A stretch of DNA of 7,175 nucleotides from an uncultured Anaerosolibacter sp. (GTDB taxonomy: Bacteria; Bacillota_A; Clostridia; Peptostreptococcales; Thermotaleaceae): the NCBI GenBank assembly GCA_937948705.1, contig CALECF010000238.1, positions 1 to 7,175 on the forward strand, read 5' to 3'. A program made the translations under genes and the position numbers. Below are positions 1 through 5,261 of this stretch, one piece after another. The notes under the pieces were generated by a model, which was not told the DNA's origin, did not search any database, and saw only the letters and a list, made by a program, of their open reading frames with translations. Each line of letters opens with the position of its first letter. Position 1 is the first letter of the stretch.

Positions 1-1
1 C

Positions 2-115
2 TTTAAGGTATGGGAATTTTATGCTTTGCCCTTTCAAGTCATTCTGCCCATCTTGATCTGGGTTGCTGCTGAGATGAAGGTGCGGAAAGATACAAGAAAG
101 GAAATAGAGACCTAG
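2..115 (+). CDS. C-terminal fragment of a probable GerAB-type spore germination permease
   Basis: An open frame enters from the left edge and ends at TAG 113-115, giving 37 residues. It contains a hydrophobic stretch beginning YALPFQVILPILIWVAAE, followed by a short, strongly charged tail (KVRKDTRKEIET). A last membrane helix with a proline, a tryptophan and a basic cytosolic tail is how GerAB/spore-permease family (APC superfamily) proteins usually end; those proteins move or sense germinants in the inner spore membrane. Only the last helix is visible, so the assignment rests on general resemblance. Another multi-pass transporter would also fit. The next gene starts 76 bases downstream on the same strand with no clear terminator between them. 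Confidence 0.45.
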   Translation, partial: FKVWEFYALPFQVILPILIWVAAEMKVRKDTRKEIET

Positions 116-176
116 AGGAGAATGTGCAACTGTATAGAATAATATATGTGAAATCAACGATATAAGTATAGTGGTG

Positions 177-186
177 AAAGGGGGGG
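177..186 (+). promoter_or_regulatory. Ribosome binding site that fixes the acetyltransferase start
   Basis: A purine run AAAGGGGGGG ends 5 bases before ATG 192. The in-frame GTG at 171 has no comparable upstream site and would place this sequence inside the coding region, so ATG 192 is preferred. Confidence 0.7.
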
Positions 187-191
187 CAAAA

Positions 192-650
192 ATGATTCTC
201 AGATTGAGCTTGCTGGATGATCAAACCTTACGAAATATACTAGAAATTCAGATACCGGCCTATCAGGTGGAGGCAGGATTGATTGGGTATTGGGAAATTC
301 CACCTTTAAGGGACACCCTAGAGACTTTGAAAGCGAGCAGTGAAAGCTTCTATGGATATTTTGAAGATGGAAAGCTCCTGGGAGTAATATCCTATAGGAT
401 GGAAGGGGATGTAATGGAGCTTTGTCGCCTAGTGGTACATCCAAATTTCTTTCGCAAGGGTATTGGAAAGACATTATTGATGTATCTTGAGAAGATTGAG
501 AAGCATATGACGAAAATGAGGGTGTCCACAGGAAGTAAAAATGCTCCTGCCATCGCACTGTATAGAGGTTATGGATTTGAAGAAGTTGAAGTTATAGGGG
601 TGGATGAAAACTTGACCCTTTCTGTATTTCAAAAGTCTATCAGCATATAA
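192..650 (+). CDS. GNAT-family N-acetyltransferase
   Basis: This 152-residue protein has the usual length and layout of a single-domain GCN5-related N-acetyltransferase, which transfers acetyl from acetyl-CoA to an amine. Motif A is clear at about residues 78-100: the strand LCRLVVHPNF followed by the pyrophosphate-binding loop RKGIGK (88-93) and helix TLLMYLE. Motif B follows as NAPAIALYRGYGFEE (117-131), the typical 'A..LY...GF' ending. The N-terminal third (residues 1-60) is the variable acceptor-binding part, so the substrate cannot be read. No signal peptide or membrane segment is seen; it should be cytosolic. It lies downstream of the permease tail and 133 bases upstream of an unrelated small gene. 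ATG 192 is chosen for its ribosome binding site. Confidence 0.9.
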   Translation: MILRLSLLDDQTLRNILEIQIPAYQVEAGLIGYWEIPPLRDTLETLKASSESFYGYFEDGKLLGVISYRMEGDVMELCRLVVHPNFFRKGIGKTLLMYLEKIEKHMTKMRVSTGSKNAPAIALYRGYGFEEVEVIGVDENLTLSVFQKSISI

Positions 651-771
651 AGGCAGGAGGGAAAGACTGCATAGATTGTAAACCCATTAAGGCCTATAAT
701 ACATTGGAAAATTCTATAAACCATGATACACTGTTTATGTAATGATGAAAGCATTTATTCGACAAGGTTAT

Positions 772-777
772 GGAGGT
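772..777 (+). promoter_or_regulatory. Ribosome binding site that fixes the STAS-like gene start
   Basis: GGAGGT lies 6 bases before ATG 784. The frame is also open from ATG 742, but that start has no ribosome binding site and would put this GGAGGT inside the gene. Confidence 0.8.
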
Positions 778-783
778 AGGACG

Positions 784-1176
784 ATGGAAATAAAGGATGA
801 CCTAGAGAAATACGTGTTAAGGATCGATACCTCAAAGAATATTGTCTATGAGGAGCTTATAGGATACTGGAAAGCCGAGGACTTAGGGAGGTTTCATGGG
901 GAATACATATCAAAGATTATACCCATGTTTGAAGGAAAACCCTGGGCAAAGCTTAGTGATTTGAGGGCCTACCAGACCTCTATGATCACAGAAGATATAA
1001 AAAAGCATATTCAAGAGGTTGTTCGAGGAGGGTTCTCGAAGGCCGCAATCATCATAGATCCTGGGAATAAGTATGCGTCTGTTGTAGAAATGCAGATGCG
1101 TCAATGTGCAAAAGACATGCCTATTATTTTTGAGACATTTACGAACTACGAAGATGGGGACCGCTGGTTGAAATAA
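784..1176 (+). CDS. SpoIIAA/STAS-like small cytosolic protein of unknown function
   Basis: A 130-residue protein with no signal peptide or membrane helix. It reads as alternating strands and amphipathic helices: an N-terminal strand pair (YVLRIDTSKNIVYEELIGYW), a helix (AEDLGRFHGEYISKIIPMF), then GKPWAKLSDLRAYQ, a helix with EDIKKHIQEVV, and the hydrophobic strand KAAIIID before a final helix. This resembles the SpoIIAA-like/STAS fold, whose members are often small adaptor or anti-anti-sigma-like proteins. I see no clear DSSG-type phosphorylation motif of true SpoIIAA, so a regulatory role is only an inference. The gene stands alone: 133 bases after the acetyltransferase and convergent with the minus-strand gene at 1264-1551. 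A TATAAT at 695-700 lies upstream, but without a convincing -35. Confidence 0.75.
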   Translation: MEIKDDLEKYVLRIDTSKNIVYEELIGYWKAEDLGRFHGEYISKIIPMFEGKPWAKLSDLRAYQTSMITEDIKKHIQEVVRGGFSKAAIIIDPGNKYASVVEMQMRQCAKDMPIIFETFTNYEDGDRWLK

Positions 1177-1226
1177 AAAAGATTTCTATTCGCTTATGGA
1201 AAAGTGCTAAGAAAAGCCCCTGAAGC

Positions 1227-1255
1227 AAAAAAAAAGGCCCAACTGATATGGGCCT
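1227..1255 (-). terminator. Intrinsic terminator of the 95-residue orphan gene
   Basis: The 6-bp stem AGGCCC/GGGCCT (1235-1240 with 1250-1255) encloses a 9-base loop. On the minus strand the hairpin is followed at once by a run of nine T (plus-strand A run 1227-1235). It sits 8 bases beyond the stop of the minus-strand gene. In the plus direction there is no T run, so it would not obviously stop the convergent gene ending at 1176. Confidence 0.88.
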
Positions 1256-1263
1256 AAATGGAT

Positions 1264-1551
1264 TTAATCATATTCTTTCTGTACAAACCTGTCAAAGTTT
1301 TTGTCCTGCATAAGTCCCTGTTCTATGAGGGCTTCAAAGGTCTCCTCCGGGGGCTTTGTCATTTCATAGCAGGAATCCATCAATTCAGCCAAGCCTGCCT
1401 TGTGTAAAATAGGCTCTAGAGCTTGGAATTCTTCGTCGTCAAAGGTTTCACTGATCGTACCTTCATTTTCCCAATCATCTCTTGCCGTAATGAAAACAGC
1501 AGCGCCATCAGCACCATTTATCATAGAAAATAAGAAATTACTTCCATCCAT
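1264..1551 (-). CDS. Small acidic protein of unknown function
   Basis: A 95-residue, strongly acidic protein rich in Asp and Glu, with no membrane helix or signal peptide. The N-terminus (MDGSNFLFSMINGADGAAVFITARDDW) looks like two short strands or a hydrophobic hairpin, followed by mainly helical charged sequence (DDEEFQALEPILHKAGLAELMDSCYE, then PEETFEALIEQGL). I do not recognise a family. A ribosome binding site AGGAG (plus positions 1562-1566) lies 10 bases before ATG 1551, and a strong terminator lies just after the stop, so it is very probably expressed as a single-gene unit. It is downstream of motB in the same direction, but the motB terminator at 1676-1705 separates the two, so no functional link to motility should be assumed. 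Confidence 0.8.
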   Translation of the reverse strand: MDGSNFLFSMINGADGAAVFITARDDWENEGTISETFDDEEFQALEPILHKAGLAELMDSCYEMTKPPEETFEALIEQGLMQDKNFDRFVQKEYD

Positions 1552-1675
1552 CTTCTATCCACTCCTAATATTAATATCATGGTACTATGCTTAGTATTTG
1601 AGTTTTTCATAGGTATTATATAGCTCTCTTTTCAATGTTTTTTGAGAAGTTTTTCCAAGATTATATAAAACCATC

Positions 1676-1705
1676 AAAAAAAGCCTCCAATAAATACTTG
1701 AAGGC
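1676..1705 (-). terminator. Intrinsic terminator of the motA-motB operon
   Basis: The arms GCCTCCAA (1683-1690) and TTGAAGGC (1698-1705) form an 8-bp stem with one G-U pair on the minus-strand RNA and a 7-base loop. Seven T follow on the minus strand (plus A run 1676-1682). It lies 13 bases after the motB stop. Confidence 0.9.
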
Positions 1706-1718
1706 CTGGTTTAAATAT

Positions 1719-2423
1719 TTAATTGGCTATGATAATTTCAATTCTTCGATTGTTGGCCCGACCTTCAGCAGTATGATTGCTATCAATAGGATTTCTCTCA
1801 CCATAACCACCGACGGACACGCGACTTTTTGCAATACCTTTATTTTCTGTTAAGTGCTTTACAACCTGAATAGACCTAGCCACTGAAAGCTCCCAATTCG
1901 ATGGATACTCCTTTGTCCGAATAGGCACATTGTCTGTGTAGCCTTCCACAATGATATTGTTGTCGACCTTCTGAAGTTGTTCTCCGATCTGATCTAACAA
2001 TAGATAACCTTCCGGGGAAACATTGGCTTGACCACTCTGAAACAATACACTATCTCTGAATCTGATTAATACGCCCCGTTCGTTTTGTATGATGTCTACC
2101 TGGTCTTGAAGATTATTCTTTTCTAAGAAGGTCATAAAATCCTCACTGGTGGATTTTGGATCTCTTCCATTTTTATGAATACCAAATAATTGAGCAGCTA
2201 AGCTATCATTCTTTTTCTTCAAATCGTTATTCTCATTGCTGAGGACGTCCAACTGTTGGGTCAGGGATTCTTTTACTGTATCGAGGGTGGTCAGCTCCTT
2301 AGAAGTATATACGAAAAAGATAATGAAAAAGCAGAGTAAAATGGTGATCATGTCACTATAGGTAATGAGCCAGTTGTTGCTGAACTCCATTTCATATTTA
2401 CTAGGGTTATCCTTGGAATTCAT
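1719..2423 (-). CDS. motB: MotB-like stator protein, OmpA/peptidoglycan-binding C-terminus
   Basis: This 234-residue protein has the MotB plan. A short cytosolic N-terminus precedes one membrane helix (about residues 18-40) that begins NWLITYSDMITILL; Asp24 in YSDM corresponds to the proton- or sodium-binding Asp of MotB. A polar, helical linker follows (41-110, including SNENNDLKKKNDSLA). The OmpA-like peptidoglycan-binding domain covers about 115-234, with SVLFQSGQANVSPEG, VEGYTDNVPI, SNWELSVARS and the closing NRRIEIII. It should anchor the stator to the wall and carry ions together with MotA, encoded just upstream. ATG 2423 is preferred: it overlaps motA by 17 bases, with AAAGGA about 12 bases ahead. 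An in-frame TTG at 2468, also preceded by AAGGA, would add 15 residues and a 62-base overlap and cannot be excluded. No flagellar structural genes are in view. Confidence 0.92.
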   Translation of the reverse strand: MNSKDNPSKYEMEFSNNWLITYSDMITILLCFFIIFFVYTSKELTTLDTVKESLTQQLDVLSNENNDLKKKNDSLAAQLFGIHKNGRDPKSTSEDFMTFLEKNNLQDQVDIIQNERGVLIRFRDSVLFQSGQANVSPEGYLLLDQIGEQLQKVDNNIIVEGYTDNVPIRTKEYPSNWELSVARSIQVVKHLTENKGIAKSRVSVGGYGERNPIDSNHTAEGRANNRRIEIIIAN

Positions 2424-3231
2424 AGGCTGTGGTATTCCTTTCGTTAAATTCCTTTTTGGGATAGACAAGGCGTTCTTCTTCCTTTAACATGACATTCATT
2501 TTATCAAAAACATTTCTAGGAGAATCATTTTGGGCAATGAGAAGGACCCCTTCCATGACAATGGTATATTGAAGAACATGATGGTCGATATACTCCTTTA
2601 ATCTACCCATGAGGGGTACGGCAGCAAAATTGGCAATCAATCCTCCATAAAGGGTACTTACCAAGGCAGAAGCCATATTGCCCATAATCATGGAGGCTTG
2701 TCCTAGGTCAGAGAGAAGGCCAATTAATCCCAGTAAAGTACCGATGAGGCCAAAGGAGGGAGCAACATTGGCAACCATTTTCAGTACATTGTATGGACGA
2801 TAAAGATTTGCTTGCCTTGCCTCTATATCTTTTTGTAAGATGTCCTGTATGGCTTCGGGTTTTTTATAGTCATTTAGTAAAATCAATGCATCCCTTAAAA
2901 AGGTGTTACTTTCTAGTGTTATATCGGAGTGGAGGGACAAAACACCCTCTCTTTTCACCTTAATAGATATTTCATGAAGCTTATGGATCACATGGGCATA
3001 ATCTGTTTTCTCAGAAAAGCTTGCTTTGATCATCAGTGCAGTATCTACTAGGGTTCCAAAGGAAAAACTGATAATGATAGAAAGAAAGATGCCACCAAAG
3101 ATGATTTCTAGGGCTGTTAGATTCCATAGGGACTTTAGGGATATACTGCCGATGACTGAATGAAAAACTAGGAGTGTAAGCAGTATAATGACAGGAAGCT
3201 TCAGCTTTTTCTGATAGTGTTCGAATTTCAT
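2407..3231 (-). CDS. motA: MotA-like stator ion-channel protein
   Basis: A 274-residue polytopic protein matching the MotA/TolQ/ExbB family and of normal MotA length. Four membrane helices are visible: about 13-30, 40-62, 150-173 and 186-208. The cytosolic loop between helices 2 and 3 holds the family signature VKREGVLSL (about 92-100), the charged region that meets the rotor. Helix 3 carries VAPSFGLIGTLLGLIGLL with Pro158, and helix 4 carries MASALVSTLYGGLIANFAAVP with Pro206, matching the two conserved channel prolines of MotA. The C-terminus is charged and cytosolic. It pairs with MotB, encoded by the overlapping next gene. ATG 3231 is chosen because GAGGAGGT lies 5 bases before it; an in-frame ATG at 3264 lacks such a site. 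The MotA/MotB order favours a flagellar stator over ExbB/TolQ. Confidence 0.93.
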   Translation of the reverse strand: MKFEHYQKKLKLPVIILLTLLVFHSVIGSISLKSLWNLTALEIIFGGIFLSIIISFSFGTLVDTALMIKASFSEKTDYAHVIHKLHEISIKVKREGVLSLHSDITLESNTFLRDALILLNDYKKPEAIQDILQKDIEARQANLYRPYNVLKMVANVAPSFGLIGTLLGLIGLLSDLGQASMIMGNMASALVSTLYGGLIANFAAVPLMGRLKEYIDHHVLQYTIVMEGVLLIAQNDSPRNVFDKMNVMLKEEERLVYPKKEFNERNTTAYEFQG

Positions 3232-3236
3232 GGAAT

Positions 3237-3244
3237 ACCTCCTC
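3237..3244 (-). promoter_or_regulatory. Ribosome binding site that fixes the motA start
   Basis: On the minus strand GAGGAGGT is followed by a 5-base spacer and ATG 3231. This is the strongest site upstream of the gene and rules against the longer ORF starting at 3264. Confidence 0.85.
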
Positions 3245-3270
3245 ATGCGAGTATCAAATTTCATACATTT

Positions 3271-3279
3271 ATTCTAACA
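3271..3279 (-). promoter_or_regulatory. Possible extended -10 promoter for motA-motB
   Basis: Read on the minus strand, TGTTAGAAT fits the extended -10 pattern TGnTAnnnT. It would start transcription near 3264, about 33 bases before the motA ATG. No good -35 is present, and I see no sigma-D (flagellar) type promoter in the region. Confidence 0.35.
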
Positions 3280-3337
3280 CAATTACATGAACTTTCTGTT
3301 GCTTAATTCTTCTAAAATCATCTTTGGGTATATTTTC

Positions 3338-3399
3338 CTATCCTTGTATGATTTCTTATAAGGATAAGAAAAACTTGAAGTATATTGCTACAAGGATAG
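3338..3399. repeat. 11-bp perfect inverted repeat with nested 8-bp hairpin
   Basis: CTATCCTTGTA (3338-3348) is exactly complementary to TACAAGGATAG (3389-3399). Between them TTTCTTAT (3352-3359) pairs with ATAAGAAA (3364-3371) around the loop AAGG. The word AAGGATA occurs in the inner hairpin and in the right arm, and inverted in the left arm, so three related sites are present. No T run follows on either strand, so it is not a normal terminator. It could be an RNA element or a DNA operator. Confidence 0.75.
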
Positions 3400-3428
3400 A
3401 TTGAAACACAAAAAATAGGGCCCTAGTT

Positions 3429-3461
3429 GATTCTACTTGTAAAAAGTAAGAATCTTTTTTT
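3429..3461 (+). terminator. Intrinsic terminator in the capA leader
   Basis: GATTCTACTT (3429-3438) pairs with AAGTAAGAATC (3444-3454) as 6 + 4 base pairs with one bulged A, a GTAAA loop and seven T directly after (3455-3461). It points in the capA direction, 107 bases before the capA start. No plus-strand gene lies between it and the divergent motA, so it either attenuates a long capA leader transcript or ends a short non-coding RNA. Confidence 0.6.
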
Positions 3462-3555
3462 GATTTTACGATATACATAAATAACGTATCCAGGACGTAC
3501 TGGGTGATATTCCTGTCCCGTAAAGAAACCCGTCATGTTTAAAGTCAATTAAAAT

Positions 3556-3560
3556 GGAGG
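3556..3560 (+). promoter_or_regulatory. Ribosome binding site for the TTG start of the CapA gene
   Basis: GGAGG stands 7 bases before TTG 3568. The next in-frame ATG codons (residues 23-24) fall after the hydrophobic N-terminus and lack a ribosome binding site, so the TTG start is well supported. Confidence 0.8.
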
Positions 3561-3567
3561 TTTTGTT

Positions 3568-4773
3568 TTGTTTATCAAGCTTACCATATTCATAGTACTA
3601 ACGGTAAGCAACTTTTTGTATCCTCAATTGTATATGATGAGTGGAGTCCCTATTGAGAACAAAAAGGTTGAAGAAATACAAAAGAGTGTCCATGATCAGA
3701 AGGAAACAGGGGATGTTGACCAAGGGCAAAGGGTGTTAGAAGACGAGCTAGTACCTACAGTGAATGCTACTGCAGAAGAAAATGGCGTAGAAGCAAATCC
3801 TTCATCGGGGGCGGAAGCCTACGATGAGGTCATGACCATATCCTTTGCAGGTGATTGTACCTTAGGGTGGGATGATACGTCGTCCTATTATAATTCCTTT
3901 CCCCATAGATTAGAAAAGGAAGGAGGGGATTTCTCCTACTTCTTCAAGGGCGTAAAGCATGTCTTTGAAGCCGATGATTTGACCCTTATCAATCTAGAGA
4001 CGACCTTCACGACCAGTCTCAAAAAAGCAGATAAGAAATTCCGATTCAAAGGAGAGCCATCTTATACGGAAATCTTAAAAGCAGGGAGTATTGAAATGGT
4101 TAACATCGCAAACAATCATATATATGATTATCTAGACCAAGGATTTAAGGATACAAGGGCTGCCCTTACCCAAGGAGATATTCTTTATTCAGGAGAAGGC
4201 TTTGTAGGAGAAACGACCATACGGGGCATGAAGATCGTTAGTCTAGGATATCGGGGATGGGACATCTCTATAAAGGATCAGGTAGGGAAGGATATTCAAA
4301 AGGCACGGGAATCAGGAGACTTGGTTTTGGTTTCCTTCCATTGGGGAGAAGAGAGAAAGAATTTGCCCAATAAGACTCAGAAAATATTGGGATACCATGC
4401 CATCGATTGTGGCGCTGATGTTGTGGTGGGCCATCACCCCCATGTGATACAAGGTATAGAAAAATATAAGGGAAAGTACATCCTATATAGCTTGGGCAAT
4501 TTTTCTTTTGGAGGGAATAAGAATCCCAGCGATAAAGATACTTTTATCTTTCAGAACAAGCTTTATTTTAAGGATAAGGTCCTTGTCAAAAACGAAGGTT
4601 TGGTCATACCTTGTAAAATCTCATCGACGAACCATATAAATGATTATCAGCCGATCACGGCCATGGATGAGGAAAGGGATAGAATACTAGAAAGAATACT
4701 TTTATATAGTAATGGACTACAGCACGGTATAGGGCGGGAAGATATCATACAATCAGAGGATAGAATCGATTAG
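3568..4773 (+). CDS. CapA family protein (PGA_cap, metallophosphoesterase fold), membrane-anchored
   Basis: A 401-residue protein. An uncleaved or cleaved signal sequence (about residues 3-24, FIKLTIFIVLTVSNFLYPQLYMM, no lipobox Cys) is followed by an acidic, probably disordered linker (27-87) and a CapA/PGA_cap domain from about 88 to 350. Family motifs are present in order: ISFAGDCTLG (Asp96), LINLETTF (Asn142, Glu144), ANNHIYDY (Asn183, His184), VSFHWGEE (His258) and VVVGHHPHVIQGIEKY (His289-290, His292), then YSLGNFSF. These are the metal-site positions of the fold, so an active enzyme is likely. Family members take part in poly-gamma-glutamate capsule or envelope polymer synthesis, but no capB or capC gene is nearby, so the substrate is unknown. 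The active domain should face outside. The leader may be attenuated (see 3429-3461). Confidence 0.9.
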   Translation: MFIKLTIFIVLTVSNFLYPQLYMMSGVPIENKKVEEIQKSVHDQKETGDVDQGQRVLEDELVPTVNATAEENGVEANPSSGAEAYDEVMTISFAGDCTLGWDDTSSYYNSFPHRLEKEGGDFSYFFKGVKHVFEADDLTLINLETTFTTSLKKADKKFRFKGEPSYTEILKAGSIEMVNIANNHIYDYLDQGFKDTRAALTQGDILYSGEGFVGETTIRGMKIVSLGYRGWDISIKDQVGKDIQKARESGDLVLVSFHWGEERKNLPNKTQKILGYHAIDCGADVVVGHHPHVIQGIEKYKGKYILYSLGNFSFGGNKNPSDKDTFIFQNKLYFKDKVLVKNEGLVIPCKISSTNHINDYQPITAMDEERDRILERILLYSNGLQHGIGREDIIQSEDRID

Positions 4774-4808
4774 TCATGGCTTCAAGTTTTCCATTGAATG
4801 CAAGAGTA

Positions 4809-4817
4809 TGATATAAT
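4809..4817 (+). promoter_or_regulatory. Extended -10 promoter for the 62-residue membrane protein
   Basis: TGATATAAT contains a consensus -10 hexamer TATAAT (4812-4817) with the extended TG one base upstream. A -35 is not obvious, which is acceptable for extended -10 promoters. Transcription would begin near 4823-4825. Confidence 0.65.
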
Positions 4818-4822
4818 AGATC

Positions 4823-4888
4823 ATGAAGGTGAAAATGACCACTAAGAAGGACGCTTTTATAGTTCAAAGGTGTAGGGAGAGATTCTGA
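4823..4888 (+). CDS. Possible 21-codon leader ORF overlapping the next start codon
   Basis: An ORF from ATG 4823 (or ATG 4835, 17 codons) encodes a basic peptide, MKVKMTTKKDAFIVQRCRER followed by F. Its TGA stop (4886-4888) shares its last base with the ATG of the 62-residue gene (TGATG), the classic arrangement for translational coupling. The promoter's expected start point lies almost on ATG 4823, so that codon would be leaderless. ATG 4835 has AAGGTG only three bases ahead. The downstream gene also has its own ribosome binding site, AGGGAGAG. It may be chance. Confidence 0.25.
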   Translation: MKVKMTTKKDAFIVQRCRERF

Positions 4889-5076
4889 TGTCGTTTAATA
4901 TTTTTACGTGGATGGATGACTTATTCAATGAGTTTTCAAGGACAAACAGCTATCGGCTAGGGCCTGGACAAAAGAAATTTGTCATGAGGGGATTGGGACT
5001 TTTGCTGATCACAGGCATTGGACTGGGTTTAGTGTTGGGATTGGTTCTGTTTGGCATGGGTGTCATAAAGTATTAA
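4888..5076 (+). CDS. Small single-pass membrane protein of unknown function
   Basis: A 62-residue protein with a polar, partly amphipathic N-terminal half (FTWMDDLFNEFSRTNSYRLG) and a C-terminal glycine- and leucine-rich membrane helix at about residues 33-59 (RGLGLLLITGIGLGLVLGLV and on), ending IKY. The GxGxG-like spacing of glycines suggests helix packing, either self-association or docking to a larger membrane partner. I do not recognise a family. ATG 4888 has AGGGAGAG (4874-4881) 6 bases ahead. The gene has its own extended -10 promoter and terminator and so looks like a real single-gene unit. The basic pair K29-K30 before the helix predicts the N-terminus inside and a very short outer tail. 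Confidence 0.75.
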   Translation: MSFNIFTWMDDLFNEFSRTNSYRLGPGQKKFVMRGLGLLLITGIGLGLVLGLVLFGMGVIKY

Positions 5077-5100
5077 TCAGGATACATGATTTGAGATTTC

Positions 5101-5133
5101 AAAAAAGGACATGAAAATATGTTCTTTTTTTTT
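5101..5133 (+). terminator. Intrinsic terminator after the 62-residue gene
   Basis: GGACAT (5107-5112) pairs with ATGTTC (5119-5124), one G-U pair, around GAAAAT. The stem extends by an A run pairing with the T run, and nine T follow (5125-5133). It lies 24 bases after the stop. Confidence 0.9.
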
Positions 5134-5245
5134 GCCATTATCCAAGATATAGATGGAAAATAATGAAGGAAAGTAAAGTAAAAAAGGTATTTTCGTTCAT
5201 ACTATGATAGAGACAAAAAATTTTTTGAAGATGGAAAGTGTCCCT

Positions 5246-5253
5246 AAGGAGGA
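5246..5253 (+). promoter_or_regulatory. Ribosome binding site that fixes the siroheme reductase start
   Basis: AAGGAGGA precedes ATG 5262 with about 8-9 bases of spacing. An in-frame GTG at 5238 would place this site inside the gene and is rejected. Confidence 0.85.
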
Positions 5254-5261
5254 AGCATAAA

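Larger units (their letters stand above)
3232..3567. other. Divergent motA/capA intergenic region with several inverted repeats
   Basis: This 336-base gap holds, from left to right: the motA ribosome binding site and possible promoter; an 11-bp inverted repeat with a nested 8-bp hairpin (3338-3399); the 10-bp palindrome TAGGGCCCTA (3416-3425); a terminator-like hairpin in the capA direction (3429-3461); a 6-bp hairpin ATCCAG/CTGGGT (3488-3505, one G-U pair); and the capA ribosome binding site. I find no match to a riboswitch class I can recognise. A weak plus-strand promoter candidate is TTGAAG (3375-3380) with TAGATT 16 bases on, 4 of 6 matches in each box. Confidence 0.6.

Noticed and set aside
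199..558. 119-codon minus-strand ORF opposite the acetyltransferase
   Set aside because: It lies fully antisense to a clear GNAT gene, has no ribosome binding site, and its translation shows no domain.
676..700. Possible promoter TTGTAA ... TATAAT before the STAS-like gene
   Set aside because: The spacer is only 13 bases, too short for a normal sigma-A promoter; the TATAAT alone has no extended TG.
1628..1654. Plus-strand hairpin CTTTTCAA/TTGAGAAG followed by five T
   Set aside because: The stem is AT-rich with one G-U pair, there is no plus-strand gene before it, and the surrounding sequence is generally T-rich, so it may be chance.
3287..3361. 24-codon plus-strand ORF in the motA-capA gap
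   Set aside because: There is no ribosome binding site, the product is low-complexity hydrophobic, and the length is expected by chance.
3462..3540. Possible known riboswitch (for example cyclic-di-GMP type) before capA
   Set aside because: The segment has a 6-bp hairpin but none of the conserved core sequence that I associate with cyclic-di-GMP, guanidine or fluoride riboswitches.
5203..5227. TATGAT and the palindrome CAAAAAATTTTTTG upstream of the siroheme reductase
   Set aside because: No -35 partner fits the TATGAT, and an A6T6 tract is common in low-GC intergenic DNA; neither is enough to call a promoter or operator.
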